DNA from: Vespula vulgaris
Lineage: Eukaryota; Arthropoda; Insecta; Hymenoptera; Vespidae
Direction: 5' to 3'
DNA length: 64,000 nt
Assembly: GCF_905475345.1 (NCBI RefSeq)
Contig: NC_066588.1
Location: 12,950,473-13,014,472 of the forward strand
In this document: positions 48,755 through 61,454 of the stretch, in pieces
Layout of the letters: the number at the start of each line of letters is the position of its first letter
How positions within the stretch are numbered: position 1 is the stretch's first letter
Made by a program: the position numbers and the translations under genes
Notes under the pieces: generated by a model
Databases searched by the model: none
Told to the model about the DNA's origin: nothing
The model's input: the letters and a program-made list of their open reading frames with translations, nothing else

Positions 48755-49383
48755 GTTCGCGTTTCGCGATTTAAACGATAAGTGCTTTTACATGAACTGC
48801 GCGCAATGCAGTCAATAGAGTCAGTGTTTGTTCGCGTAGTTTTTTGATTTTTTAACAGTCACACAGACTGTACTTATTAAAAATAGTAGAGTTTCGCGAA
48901 ATAAATTCAGTGACCGTTCGTTAATAAATAACTACCGCGAATTAGAGTCAGTGCATCACTGAAGTGGATCTCAACCAACTTCGATGTCGACCTACCTCAT
49001 TTTCAACCAACTACAAATCATCCACCCTCAATTTCGACCTAAATCGCGGTCCAGTGTTTTGGAGCCGTCGCAGAACTTCTTAAGTAGTAAGTTAATTTTT
49101 GAGTCCCTCCGATCACTCAATCATGTCGAGGACGAAAGGTCCGAATCGGCACGGGTGATTGGTTGTAATTAATTAGTAGAAGAGCAATGAGTGACCACGA
49201 GTATATTTCTTCGGAGATTTACTCGTGAATGGTTCGTTATTTTTTGATTTATTTATTAGATCAGGATAGAGTCTTCTTGCTTAAACGCGTTAATTATAAT
49301 TATTTCAAATTTTAAATATTTAAATGCATTTTTAAATAATTTTCTCTCATCAAAATAGTGAAGAATCGCAATATTCGCGAATT
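48755..49383. other. Spacer with CAGTG...GTTCG repeats, U3
   Basis: Copy of 12396-13024. Confidence 0.5.
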
Positions 49384-49839
49384 TTAATGATGAATAAGCA
49401 AGAAGACATCGCGATGGATTGTCTCTCGATTACAAGCGAAATTGTATAATTTATTTTCTAATAATTGGAATAAATGCTTGTAAGAAGGAAAGTCCAATGA
49501 TTTTTCAGTACATTTTTATATAAAGATTAATCAATTTTATTAATAAAAGAAAAGTCTCAATAGAGTCATTACTTTTGAAAGAATAAAGTAGAGTAGAGTC
49601 GTTGATAAAAGATAAAGAGACTTGTAGAATCACAACGCGTAGAACACAGAATAAGTTAATCAATTTTTAGCTTAGGATTTTCAGCAATTAATATATTAAT
49701 TCTCGTTTCTCATTCGATGCTTGCTCGATTTTTCGTTTCAGGTTTGATTTGGTGTTACGTTAGATTTATTAGTTTTCTTGCACGTCTTAGAATAAGGGTC
49801 GGTTTTAGTTCTTTGGTATTGACGATAGTTATCAAATTT
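49384..49839 (+). repeat. Inverted-repeat left arm, U3
   Basis: Partner arm is about 57499-57932, with 7.7 kb between arms. Confidence 0.6.
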
Positions 49840-50227
49840 ATTCTGTAGTTGTGATCAGGGCACGAAGTAAAGGAGAGGCTATATGTCGAAGAGGCCCCCA
49901 CAAAATGTGGCTCAAAAGGCAACTATAACACTATTGAGTTATTTTCGAATGTTCCACAGAACTCTTCGAAAATGGCTCTTAGTCATATTTTAATTTTACC
50001 ATGTTGTCACTCAAAATGCTCTTATATAGCAGTAATGTAGATTTGAGAAACGACGTAACATTCCGTCCCCTATTCTACTTTGCCACGCGTACGCGAATAG
50101 AATTTTTATAATATTTTATTCATTTTTATTATTAAAGTCGAGTAATCGCGTTTTTCTCTTTAAATTTTTAATTAAAATCATAATTCTATTTTAATAAAAT
50201 CACGTCTTTCATTGAAATAGAGTCATA
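49840..50227. other. Spacer with TTCGAA hairpin, U3
   Basis: Copy of 13481-13868; GCCACGCGTACGCG replaces GCCACTCGTACGCG. Confidence 0.45.
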
Positions 50228-51928
50228 AATTTTTCGGTCGTCACGTACGTGAGTGTTCGCGATCGCGAGATTAAGTCCTGCCGAGGACTACGCTTTGATT
50301 ATTGAAATCGAAATATAGACACGACCGGTCGTGTCTCGAGACGTCTGAAGCTGACGGTGTAGACGGTGGAGCATTCTGTAAACGGGGTTTTATACATCTC
50401 CAGTTTGCTGAGAAGCTCGAAGCTCCCGAAGCGGAAAGGCATCTCGGATCGTGGATTTTAGAGTAGAATCCCCGTTAGTCCGTGGGTCTCCAGCTGCAGC
50501 AACCTCCAAGCGGTGGGACCCGGGTCGGTAATACTTGCGAAATATTGAAATCTATGTCTAAATTATATCTACAATCTATAACTAAATTATATATGTATAT
50601 ATATATAATTATATAGCGCAAGCATTACCGGGCGAATGGCTGCATCTTATAGTTTAAACAAATTATGTTAAATTATTGATTAAATTGTTGATTACTTACT
50701 CTGTCTTCTTTCGGGTGGGACCCTTGGGTGGGGCCCTCGGGTGTGGGCCTTAGGCGGGTTTGGCTCTTTCACTAAGGAAAAATCAAACTCAATTATGGTA
50801 CTCTGATTTTCTTCGAATAAAACGATCTTCGAGATGCATATCCATCGTTCAGAATTCTATTTTTCACACGCGAACATACGCAAATACTCTTTTTCACTTC
50901 TTCTCTTCTTCATTTCTTCTTTTCTTTTACTCTTTTCTATTTATCTTTTTCTAATCATTTTTTAACACATTTTCTGTTTCAGGTTAGATCATCGAGGGAG
51001 CTATCATCGAGCGAGGGATCATCCAGGGAACGGTCATCATGGAATTAAATTTTTACAGAGAAATTTTTGAATTAAATGTCTTTTTGCATATAATTTTTAC
51101 TCTTATATTTAAGTTTTCTAATCTTTTTAATTTTTGCTTTTATATTTAATTTTTGCTTTTATATTTCATTTTTGCTTTTATATGTAATTTTTGTTATATC
51201 TAATTTTTGCTTTTATATTTAGTTTATGTTACCTGCTTAATTTTTACTTTTATATTTAGTTTATGTTACCTGTTTAATTTTTGCTTTTATATTTAATTTT
51301 TGGTTTTATATTTAATTTTTGTTATATCTAATTTTTGCTTTTATATTTAGTTTAAGTTACCTGTTTAATTTTTACTTTTATATTTAGTTTATGTTACCTG
51401 TTTAATTTTTCCTTTTATATTTAATTTTTGTTATATCTAATTTTTGCTTTTATATTTAGTATATGTTACCTGTTTAATTTTTGCTTTTATATTCATCTCT
51501 TGTTTTATTCTTTGTCTGTTTCAGAGTAGGTAATCGAGGAACCAATGACCGTGGGATTTTTACATGGAAGTTAATGGAACCTCTCTGCATATAATTTTTG
51601 TTATATGCAGGAAGGGTATGTCTCCTTGCTTCCGTACGCGAATGATAGGGAAAACACTCACGCGCGTGACGGCCGGCACGCGTATGGGTGTTCGCGATCG
51701 CGAGATTTAGTCCTACCGAGGACTACGTTTTGATCTTTGAAATCGAAATGTAGACACGACCGGTCGTGTCTCGAGAAGTCTGAAGCCGACGGTGTGGACG
51801 GTGGAGCAATCTGTAAGCGGGGTTTTATACATCTTCAGTTTGCTGAGAAGCTCGAAGCTCCCGAAGCGGAAGAGCATCTCGGTTCGTGGATTTTAGAATA
51901 GAATCCTCGTTTGTCCGTTTATTTCCAG
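50228..51928 (+). repeat. Modules gamma and epsilon, U3 (unduplicated)
   Basis: 18-bp palindromes at 50318-50335 and 51753-51770, foldback at 50495-50644, CTGCATATAA hairpin at 51585-51610, AT minisatellite about 51105-51490. Confidence 0.75.
50495..50644 (+). repeat. TGCAGC foldback, gamma, U3
   Basis: Arms as in U1 copy iii. Confidence 0.7.
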
Positions 51929-52164
51929 GTGCAGCAATCGTTGCGTCACCCAAGGACCATCGAGGGACTCAGATTTTTATACGGGTGTTTAAAGAATCTT
52001 TCTACCTCAGGCGTGGAAGGATTTCTTTTCTCCCGTTCGGGCAAGATAGAAGGACACTCGCTTACGTCGTCTGGCAAAGGCGTTGGTGTTATCGGCCGCG
52101 ATTATATCCTAAATTGGCTCTAACCTATTCAACATATTCGCGTGAGTGTTACTGGAATGCTCGC
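51929..52164 (+). ncRNA. Exon-like segment, U3
   Basis: Splice-like ends kept. Internal changes GTTATCGGCCGCGATTATATCC (against GTTCTCGGGCGCGATTAAATCC) alter the predicted protein, against coding constraint. Confidence 0.3.
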
Positions 52165-53049
52165 GTAAGTATCGTGACTGCGGTAGATTCAATTTTGGAT
52201 TCCTGTGTTTGTCGCGAAAGCACATCCGGTTGTGCTCAAGTGGTGATCGAAGCTTTCGATGTTGGATAGTTGAGTTATGCGAAAGTCGGTTCCCAAATGC
52301 GGAGACGCATGGGACTGCAATTTTAACGTTTGGAGGCTAGAATTCGTCGGGAGTGGAGATCGCCCCGTTGCTTTGCTCTCTTGATAGTAGTAGAAATAGT
52401 AAAGAGTAGAGCCAACGTTAGTCCGTGGGTCTCCAGAAGCAGCAACCTCCACGCGGTGGGACCTGGGTCGGAAATACTTGTGATATGTCGAAATCTTGTA
52501 GGCTGCAAGTATCACCTTGCGAATGGCTGCGTTCTTTAAGATTTTTCCAAAATCTTTTCTATGCAACTCCAATTAAACATCGAACTTCCTGCATTTTACA
52601 TTGTTTCATACATCTTTCCCATACTCGGAAATAAATACTCAAGGATCATTTTCTAATTTCTTTCGGGTGGGACCTATGAGTTGGGCTCGTGGGTGTGGGC
52701 TTCTGTGCGGGTTTCCTCCTTTGAGTATCGAAAAATCGAGCTCGATTTTCGTACTCTGGTTTTGGTCAAGTGTAGCTACATTCTATGTCCATCTTCTCTT
52801 TTCCCTTTCATCGTTCTCACACGTGCACGTGTTACTTTCCGGATATGCCACCTTCTTTCTCTTCCGAATTCTATCCTCTTCACATGCGCGCATGTCCCGG
52901 CTTTCCTTTCTTCTCTTTCTCTTCTGCTTCTCCTCCAGTTCATGGACTTCGACATATCGTCGAAATGATCGTTTCATAATCGATTGCTAGACGCGAATAC
53001 GGGTAAGATAGGAAGAACTCTCACGCCTGTGTCGACGGGCAGAGACGTG
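52165..53049 (+). repeat. Module zeta, U3
   Basis: Short foldback at 52439-52530; has the CCTCTTCACATG block shared with U2. Confidence 0.6.
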
Positions 53050-56000
53050 GTGTTCTCGGGCGCGAATAAAAGTCCTACCGATATGGACTACGTTTGATTG
53101 CTAACAACGAATAAATGACCGGTCGTGCTAGTGAGTCGGTTTATGTGCTGCCGAGTAGTGTGGTATGCTATCCGTAAGAGTGGACTCAGCCTCCTCCAGT
53201 TAGCAGCCTGATTTCTTGAATAGTGCATAGAAAGCCGCGAACGCGAATTTAAAGTAGAGTCACCGTTCTCCTAACACTCCCGGGAGTGTTCGGGCGCGAT
53301 TAAAAGTCCTTCCGACATGGACTACGTTTGATTGCTAAAAACGCATAAATGACCGGTCGTGCTAGTGAGTCGGTATATGTGCTGCCGAGTAGTATGGTTT
53401 GCTATCCGTAAGAGTGGACTCACCCTCCGCCAGTTAGCCGCCTGAATTCTTGATTAGTGCATAGAACGCCGCGAATGCGAATTTAAAGTAGAGTCACCGT
53501 TCTTCTAACACTCCCGGGAGTGTTCGGGCGCGATTAAAAGTCCTTCCGACATGGACTACGTTTGATTGCTAAAAACGAGTAAATGACCGGTCGTGCCAGT
53601 GAGTCGGTTTATGTGCTGCCGAGTAGTATGGTTTGCTATCCGTAAGAGTGGACTCACCCTCCGCCAGTTAGCCGCCTGAATTCTTGATTAGTGCATAGAA
53701 CGCCGCGAATGCGAATTTAAAGTAGAGTCACCGTTCTTCTAACACTCCCGGGAGTGTTCGGGCGCGATTAAAAGTCCTTCCGACATGGACTACGTTTGAT
53801 TGCTAAGAACGAGTAAATGACCGGTCGTGCTAGTGAGTCGGTTTATGTGCTGCCGAGTAGTATGGTTTGCTATCCGTAAGAGTGGACTCACCCTCCGCCA
53901 GTTAGCCGCCTGAATTCTTGATTAGTGCATAGAACGCCGCGAACGCGATTTAAAGTAGAGTCACCGTTCTTCTAACACTCCCGGGAGTGTTCGGGCGCGA
54001 TTAAAAGTCCTTCCGACATGGACTACGTTTGATTGCTATAAACGAGTAAATGACCGGTCGTGCCAGTGAGTCGGTTTATGTGCTGCCGAGTAGTATGGTT
54101 TGCTATCCGTAAGAGTGGACTCACCCTCCGCCAGTTAGCCGCCTGAATTCTTGATTAGTGCATAGAACGCCGCGAATGCGAATTTAAAGTAGAGTCACCG
54201 TTCTTCTAACACTCCCGGGAGTGTTCGGGCGCGATTAAAAGTCCTTCCGACATGGACTACGTTTGATTGCTAAGAACGAGTAAATGACCGGTCGTGCTAG
54301 TGAGTCGGTTTATGTGCTGCCGAGTAGTATGGTTTGCTATCCGTAAGAGTGGACTCACCCTCCGCCAGTTAGCCGCCTGAATTCTTGATTAGTGCATAGA
54401 ACGCCGCGAACGCGATTTAAAGTAGAGTCACCGTTCTTCTAACACTCCCGGGAGTGTTCGGGCGCGATTAAAAGTCCTTCCGACATGGACTACGTTTGAT
54501 TGCTAAAAACGAGTAAATGACCGGTCGTGCCAGTGAGTCGGTTTATGTGCTGCCGAGTAGTATGGTTTGCTATCCGTAAGAGTGGACTCACCCTCCGCCA
54601 GTTAGCCGCCTGAATTCTTGATTAGTGCATAGAACGCCGCGAATGCGAATTTAAAGTAGAGTCACCGTTCTTCTAACACTCCCGGGAGTGTTCGGGCGCG
54701 ATTAAAAGTCCTTCCGACATGGACTACGTTTGATTGCTAAAAACGAGTAAATGACCGGTCGTGCCAGTGAGTCGGTTTATGTGCTGCCGAGTAATATGGT
54801 TTGCTATCCGTAAGAGTGGACTCACCCTCCGCCAGTTAGCCGCCTGATTTCTTGATTAGTGCATAGAACGCCGCGAACGCGAATTTAAAGTAGAGTCACC
54901 GTTCTTCTAACACTCCCGGGAGTGTTCGGGCGCGATTAAAAGTCCTTCCGACATGGACTTCGTTTGATTGCTAAAAACGAGTAAATGACCGGTCGTGCTA
55001 GTGAGTCGGTTTATGTGCTGCCGAGTAGTATGGTTTGCTATCCGTAAGAGTGGACTCACCCTCCGCCAGTTAGCCGCCTGAATTCTTGATTAGTGCATAG
55101 AACGCCGCGAACGCGATTTAAAGTAGAGTCACCGTTCTTCTAACACTCCCGGGAGTGTTCGGGCGCGATTAAAAGTCCTTCCGACATGGACTACGTTTGA
55201 TTGCTATAAACGAGTAAATGACCGGTCGTGCCAGTGAGTCGGTTTATGTGCTGCCGAGTAGTATGGTTTGCTATCCGTAAGAGTGGACTCACCCTCCGCC
55301 AGTTAGCCGCCTGAATTCTTGATTAGTGCATAGAACGCCGCGAATGCGAATTTAAAGTAGAGTCACCGTTCTTCTAACACTCCCGGGAGTGTTCGGGCGC
55401 GATTAAAAGTCCTTCCGACATGGACTACGTTTGATTGCTAAGAACGAGTAAATGACCGGTCGTGCTAGTGAGTCGGTTTATGTGCTGCCGAGTAGTATGG
55501 TTTGCTATCCGTAAGAGTGGACTCACCCTCCGCCAGTTAGCCGCCTGAATTCTTGATTAGTGCATAGAACGCCGCGAACGCGATTTAAAGTAGAGTCACC
55601 GTTCTTCTAACACTCCCGGGAGTGTTCGGGCGCGATTAAAAGTCCTTCCGACATGGACTACGTTTGATTGCTAAAAACGAGTAAATGACCGGTCGTGCCA
55701 GTGAGTCGGTTTATGTGCTGCCGAGTAGTATGGTTTGCTATCCGTAAGAGTGGACTCACCCTCCGCCAGTTAGCCGCCTGAATTCTTGATTAGTGCATAG
55801 AACGCCGCGAATGCGAATTTAAAGTAGAGTCACCGTTCTTCTAACACTCCCGGGAGTGTTCGGGCGCGATTAAAAGTCCCTCCGACATGGACTACGTTTG
55901 ATTGCTAAAAACGAGTAAATGACCGGTCGTGCTAGTGAGTCGGTTTATGTGCTGCCGAGTAGTATGGTTTGCTATCCGTAAGAGTGGACTCACCCTCCGC

Positions 56001-56792
56001 CAGTTAGCCGCCTGATTTCTTGATTAGTGCATAGAACGCCGCGAACGCGAATTTAAAGTAGAGTCACCGTTCTTCTAACACTCCCGGGAGTGTTCGGGCG
56101 CGATTAAAAGTCCTTCCGACATGGACTTCGTTTGATTGCTAAAAACGAGTAAATGACCGGTCGTGCTAGTGAGTCGGTTTATGTGCTGCCGAGTAGTATG
56201 GTTTGCTATCCGTAAGTGTGGACTCACCCTCCGCCAGTTAGCCGGCTGATTTCTTGATTAGTGCATAGAACGCCGCGAACGCGAATTTAAAGTAGAGTCA
56301 CCGTTCTTCTAACACTCCCGGGAGTGTTCTGGCGCTATTAAAAGTCCTTCCGACATGGACTACGTTTGATTGCTAAAAACGGATAAATGACGGGTCGTGC
56401 TAGTGAGTCGGTTTATGTGCTGCCGAGTAGTATGGTTTGCTATCCGTAAGAGTGGACTGATCCTCCTCTAGTTAGCCGCCTGATTTCTTGGTTAGTGCAT
56501 AGAACGCCGAGAACGCGATTTTAAAGTAGAGTCACCGTTCTCCTAACACTCCCGGGAGTGTTCGGGCGCGATTAAAAGTCCTTCCGACATGGACAACGTT
56601 TGATTGCTAAAAACGACTAACTGACCGGTCTTGCTAGTGAGTCGGTTTATGTGCTGCCGAGTAGTGTGGTTTGCTATCCATAAGAGTGGGCTGATCCTCC
56701 TTCAGTTAGCCGCCTGATTTCTTGGTTAGTGCATAGAACGCCGCGAACGCGAATTTAAAGTAGAGTCACCGTTCTTCTAACACTCACGGGAG
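53050..56792 (+). repeat. 234-bp satellite array, U3 (16 copies)
   Basis: Largest array. Copies 3-12 mostly alternate between a 234-bp type (GTGCCAG, GCGAATGCGAATTT) and a 232-bp type (GTGCTAG, GCGAACGCGATTT), a 466-bp dimer. Edge copies are those of U1 and U2. Confidence 0.9.
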
Positions 56793-57498
56793 TGTTCGGC
56801 CGCGATTAAAAGTCCTACCGTGGACTTCGTTTTATAGAACGTCGATTATTTGATCACGCCGGTCACGCGAACTTTAGAGTAGAGTCCCCGTTAGCCCGTG
56901 GGTCCCCAGATGCAGCAACCTCCAAGCGGTGGGACCTGGGTCGGTAGTACTTGCAATATATTGAAATTGTATCTAAATTTCATCAAAAGTTTATAACTAA
57001 ATTATATATAGAAATTTAAATAATTATATAGCGCAAGTACTACCGGACGAATGGCTGCATATTTTACTTAAAACAATTATTTTTAATTTTTGGTTAAATT
57101 GTTGATCAAGTACTCTATCTTCTATCGGGTGGGATCCTTGGGAGGGGCCCTCGGGTGTGGGCCTTAGGTGGGTTTCGTTCTTCCGCTGAGGTGTGTTTCG
57201 TTCGTAATTTCATTTTTCTGACGTTCACTGACGAATATTTCCCTTTCAATATATGCTTTCATTCACTATATTGATATTGAATAATTTCATTGAATATATG
57301 ATCACTTACAATATATGCTGACATTACTATGCAAAGCGATACGAATTGTAATATATTAGTATAGTATTTTAAATAATAATCTATTAGTATATTTGTTTTA
57401 TTCGTATTTATTTATAAATAATCACGAAACGATATACAATGCACCACCTACCACGAACACACAGATGCAAGGTATATCGTGCGCAATCACTAACGCTA
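56793..57498 (+). repeat. Module theta and AT spacer, U3
   Basis: Foldback at 56911-57059; CCGGACGAATGG replaces CCGGGCGAATGG just outside the right inner arm. Confidence 0.65.
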
Positions 57499-57932
57499 TG
57501 ACAGTCACCAATATAGGAAAACTTAAAATTAAACCCATACTAACAATTTCTCACTCATACGAGTAACACCTGGGAACACGCATTGAGGAGAATGCAGAAA
57601 ACATGGGGGGGGGGAGGAAGAAACAGGAATTAGTTTGTTAAAAGCTGGAAACCCTGATCTAAAAATTTATTAACGTATTATTTATTAACGTATAGATCCT
57701 ACGGGCTATGTATCTACAAGTCTCTTTGTTTTTTATTAGCAATGATTCTACTCGACTTTTTTCTTTCAAAAACAATGACTTTATTGAGACTACTTTTATC
57801 AAAAAAATTAATTAAATATTTATTTAATTTTGTATGAAAGAATAATCAAAAAACCTCGGACAATTCCTTCTAAGTGGCTGTTCTAATTAATAAGTTAAAT
57901 CATGAACTACTGTTCATTTTCCAGAATCTATC
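57499..57932 (-). repeat. Inverted-repeat right arm, U3
   Basis: As in U1, with a shorter uninterrupted G-run. Confidence 0.6.
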
Positions 57933-58767
57933 CGTCGCGCTTGTCTTCTGTTCGTTTTTTCTTGTTCATCTACATCGATACATCGAGATAAATCGCGATT
58001 AAATAGACCAAGTACGAAGCAATGCATAAAACGTATATTACATGCTTTTTTGACGAAATCGAAAAAATTGATATCCAATTTCACTGCTAATATCGCGAGC
58101 AAATACAAATAAAATAGTGCTTACGAATTGAACTATTAATTAATCCAATCTATGAAACAAGAAGACCCTATCCTAAATTAATAAAATTTAATTTTCTATG
58201 TATGCAAAGTCGAAAATAGATTATATTAGCGAATTCAACGATGATCATCTGAAACAAAACGAAAATATATAATGCTATAATACAATAGAAGGTAATATAA
58301 TACGCCCGTTTGACGTACCAGTATATAAATGCATTTTTTATTTCTATTATCAATCTATTTCTATAAATCATTTAAACGCGTGATTCTACATTTTGATATA
58401 TGATGCAATCGAGAAATCGAATAATTGAGGAATCTTGAATATACACTATCAATAAAAATATAAAATATGAATTGCTTTTTTATAAAATACATTATTTAAA
58501 CAAAAATTATAGATATCATTAGATCAACGATAAAAATTGTAAAGGCAAGATAAAATATAATTACTAAGATGTCAATGTTCATGATAATTAAGTTTCAAAT
58601 TTCAATTAAGAATTTGTGCATTTTCTGATAAAAAATAAAACATATGATAAGACAATCCATTCTCGAAAGATATAGCAGCAACTGGCTCCTCTTAATTACT
58701 TGGAAGCCTAGACGTAATTTTTTATTCAAACAAACATTAATTTACACATACAATTTTGTTATCAATA
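57933..58767. other. AT-rich unit tail, U3
   Basis: U1-like at most variable bases; no gene seen. Confidence 0.5.
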
Positions 58768-58840
<73 letters not shown>

Positions 58841-58924
58841 TGTATGTATGTATGTATGCATGTATGTATGTATGTATACACACATACGTACATACACACA
58901 CGTGTGTGTGTATATATATATATA
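58768..58924. repeat. (TA)n/(TATG)n microsatellite, U3
   Basis: Longest of the three, with a TATAAATA interruption at its left. Confidence 0.95.
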
Positions 58925-59098
58925 AATGCATGTATTATGTGTATATTATATAAAAAACATACTCCATATACACGAAATTTCATCTATATGTCTATACAAA
59001 AAGTCATATACACACTCACACACATTCATTATTGAGATTAACTGCTACGTGATATCGTATTTACAAAATATCTTTTCTCCTCGAAAATATTCCCAAAA

Positions 59099-60514
59099 CG
59101 TTTAATATCCAGAGATATCGCGAGTAATTCAGTAGTCACAGATAGATGATTACTCCAGAACTGTCGTAATACTGCACTTGACTGCTTGATTAGAACTAAG
59201 ATCTCTTGATATTATACTTGGTTGCCTTATTAATCTTGAGATCTCATGATATTATGCGTGATTGCTTCATTACTTGTGATATCAAAGTGATTTTGTATGT
59301 GATTATTTGATAACCCTCGAAATTTCGTGAAATAATACACGAGTACCTGCTGATATGCGAAATATAATGCTTGTTTGCAGATCCATTGGCATTCTTCGTT
59401 ATTTCGAAGGTATTTGGGAGTCTACGTAAGTTATTGCGTTGTCCCCAGGCGTTTCGCGGAACCACTTAGGTTTCTACATCGTCCTGAGGGACTTAACGAT
59501 ATGAATAGCATTTTGGTGTTATTTTTCGAATTTGCGCGAGACAAATAGCGTTTCTGCTTCGATCAGACGGTATTTGCGAAACCAATTGCATTTCTGTGTC
59601 GTACCAAGTTTCGTTGAGAGACCACTTCCACATTTGTATTATCTTGAGGGATTTGGAGAAAACACATGCATTTTGGAGTTATTTAGAGAGTTTTCCATTA
59701 TCTAGAGCGACTCTGAGAGACCACTTGCGTTATTGCATTAACCAAAGGATTTTTGAAAAAACCATTTACGATTCAACGATATATTAAAAGTTTTTGAAAG
59801 AACACTTGCATTTCTGCATCATCTTGAGCGATTTAGGGCGACCACTAGCATTTAGGCTTTATATGTAGAGTTTTCCCGAGACCACTTGCGTTTATGTGTC
59901 ATATCGAGAGATTCTGCGAGACAACCTGCGTTTTGGCATCGTCCCGAGAGTTATTGAGAAAACACTTGCGTTCTTGTATTATCGTGAGAGATTACGAGAG
60001 GCGACCTGCATTTTGGAGATATTTCAAGAATTTTCACCAGACCACTCGAGTTTTTGTATTATCTCGGGCGATTTTACGAGACCAAATGTGTTTTTTCATA
60101 ATTTCCAGGATTTTTGCTTAGGCCACTGGTATTTTTGCGTCATATTGAGTATTTTTGCTTAGATCCACTTGTATCTATTTTCATCCCGATAATATTTGCT
60201 TATACCATTCGTATTTTTGCATCATCCTGAGTGATTCTGGGAGACCTCTTGTGTTTTTCCGTCATGTCAACGGTTTTTGCTTATTCCACCTGTATTTATC
60301 TGTCATATTGAGCATTTTTTGAATCCACTTTTGTTTTTTCGTCATCCAGATGCTTTTTGCTAAGGCCAATTTTGTTTATTCGTCAGCTTGAAGATTTTTG
60401 CTTAGTCCACTTGTATTTTTTCCTTATCCCTAAGGTAACTGCTTAGACCACTTGATTTTTAACTTCTCCTGACCGTTTTTGCAAGTCCACTTGAACTTTT
60501 TCGACTTCCAAGTG
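59099..60514 (+). repeat. Degenerate 40-bp satellite array, U4
   Basis: U2-like at TTTCGCGG and GGTGTT, but U1-like for the 1-bp deletion near 60465. Confidence 0.8.
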
Positions 60515-61110
60515 GTTTCTCCTTGGACCACTAGTGATTTTTCGTCATCTCGATGGTTGGTACTTTCGGAATTTAGTACTTTGATTTTCCTGAAGCGATC
60601 TTCGAAATATTCACCCATCGTTCTGAATTCTATCTTTCTCACGCGCACTCTCGTAAATATTCTCAGTTTCTTTACTCCTTTTTCTTTTTTTATTTTCTCT
60701 TCCTCTTCTCTTTCTATTCCTCTTCTCTTTTCTTCATTTTCTTCTTCTCATCTTCTTTTACTTCTTTTCTATATCAAATTAGATCATCGAGGAATCGATC
60801 ATCGAAAGATTAAATTTTTGCAGAGAAGTTTGAGGAATAATTCGCTCTATACGTATAATTCGCATTATCTCTTCTTCTTTAAATCTTTTTCTGTTTTAGG
60901 TTAAATGATCGAGGGATCGTTCATCGTGGGAGTTTTATAGGGAAATTAAGAAAACTTCTCTGCATATAATTTTTATTATATGGAGAATGAGTATGTCTCT
61001 TTGCTTCCGTACTCGAATGATAGGCGTGTGCCGGTCGTCACGCGCATGAGTGTTCGCGGTCGCGAGATTATAAGTCCTACCGAGGACTACGTTTTAATTT
61101 TTGAAATATA

Positions 61111-61128
61111 GACACGACCGGTCGTGTC
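61111..61128. promoter_or_regulatory. 18-bp palindrome, alpha cassette, U4
   Basis: Eleventh exact copy in the window. Confidence 0.6.
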
Positions 61129-61286
61129 TCGAGATATCTGAAGCTGACGGTGTGGACGATGGCGTTCTTCGTAAGCAAGGTCTCGTTCGCCTCCAGTTTT
61201 CTGATAGGCCGGTAACTCCCGAAGCGGAAAGACATCTCGAACGCGAATTTTAGAGTAGAGTCCCCGTTAGCCCGTGGGTCCCCAAA

Positions 61287-61454
61287 TGCAGCTACCTCCT
61301 CGTGGTGGGACCTGGGTCAGTAGTACTTGCGATATATTGAAATCTGTCAAATTATTTCTTAGATCTTTAATTAAATTATATATGTTATCTAAAATCCGTA
61401 ACGAAATTGTATATATAATCATATAGCGCAAGTACTACCGGGCGGATGGCTGCA
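61287..61454 (+). repeat. TGCAGC foldback, alpha, U4
   Basis: Arms as in U1 copy i. Confidence 0.65.

Larger units (their letters stand above)
37563..59098 (+). repeat. Macro-repeat unit U3 (21,536 bp)
   Basis: Longest unit. It has about 35 copies of the 191/192-bp repeat, no 1,435-bp duplication, and 16 copies of the 234-bp repeat. Offset from U1 is 36,359 both before and after the 191/192-bp array, although internal copies were gained and lost. Confidence 0.95.
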
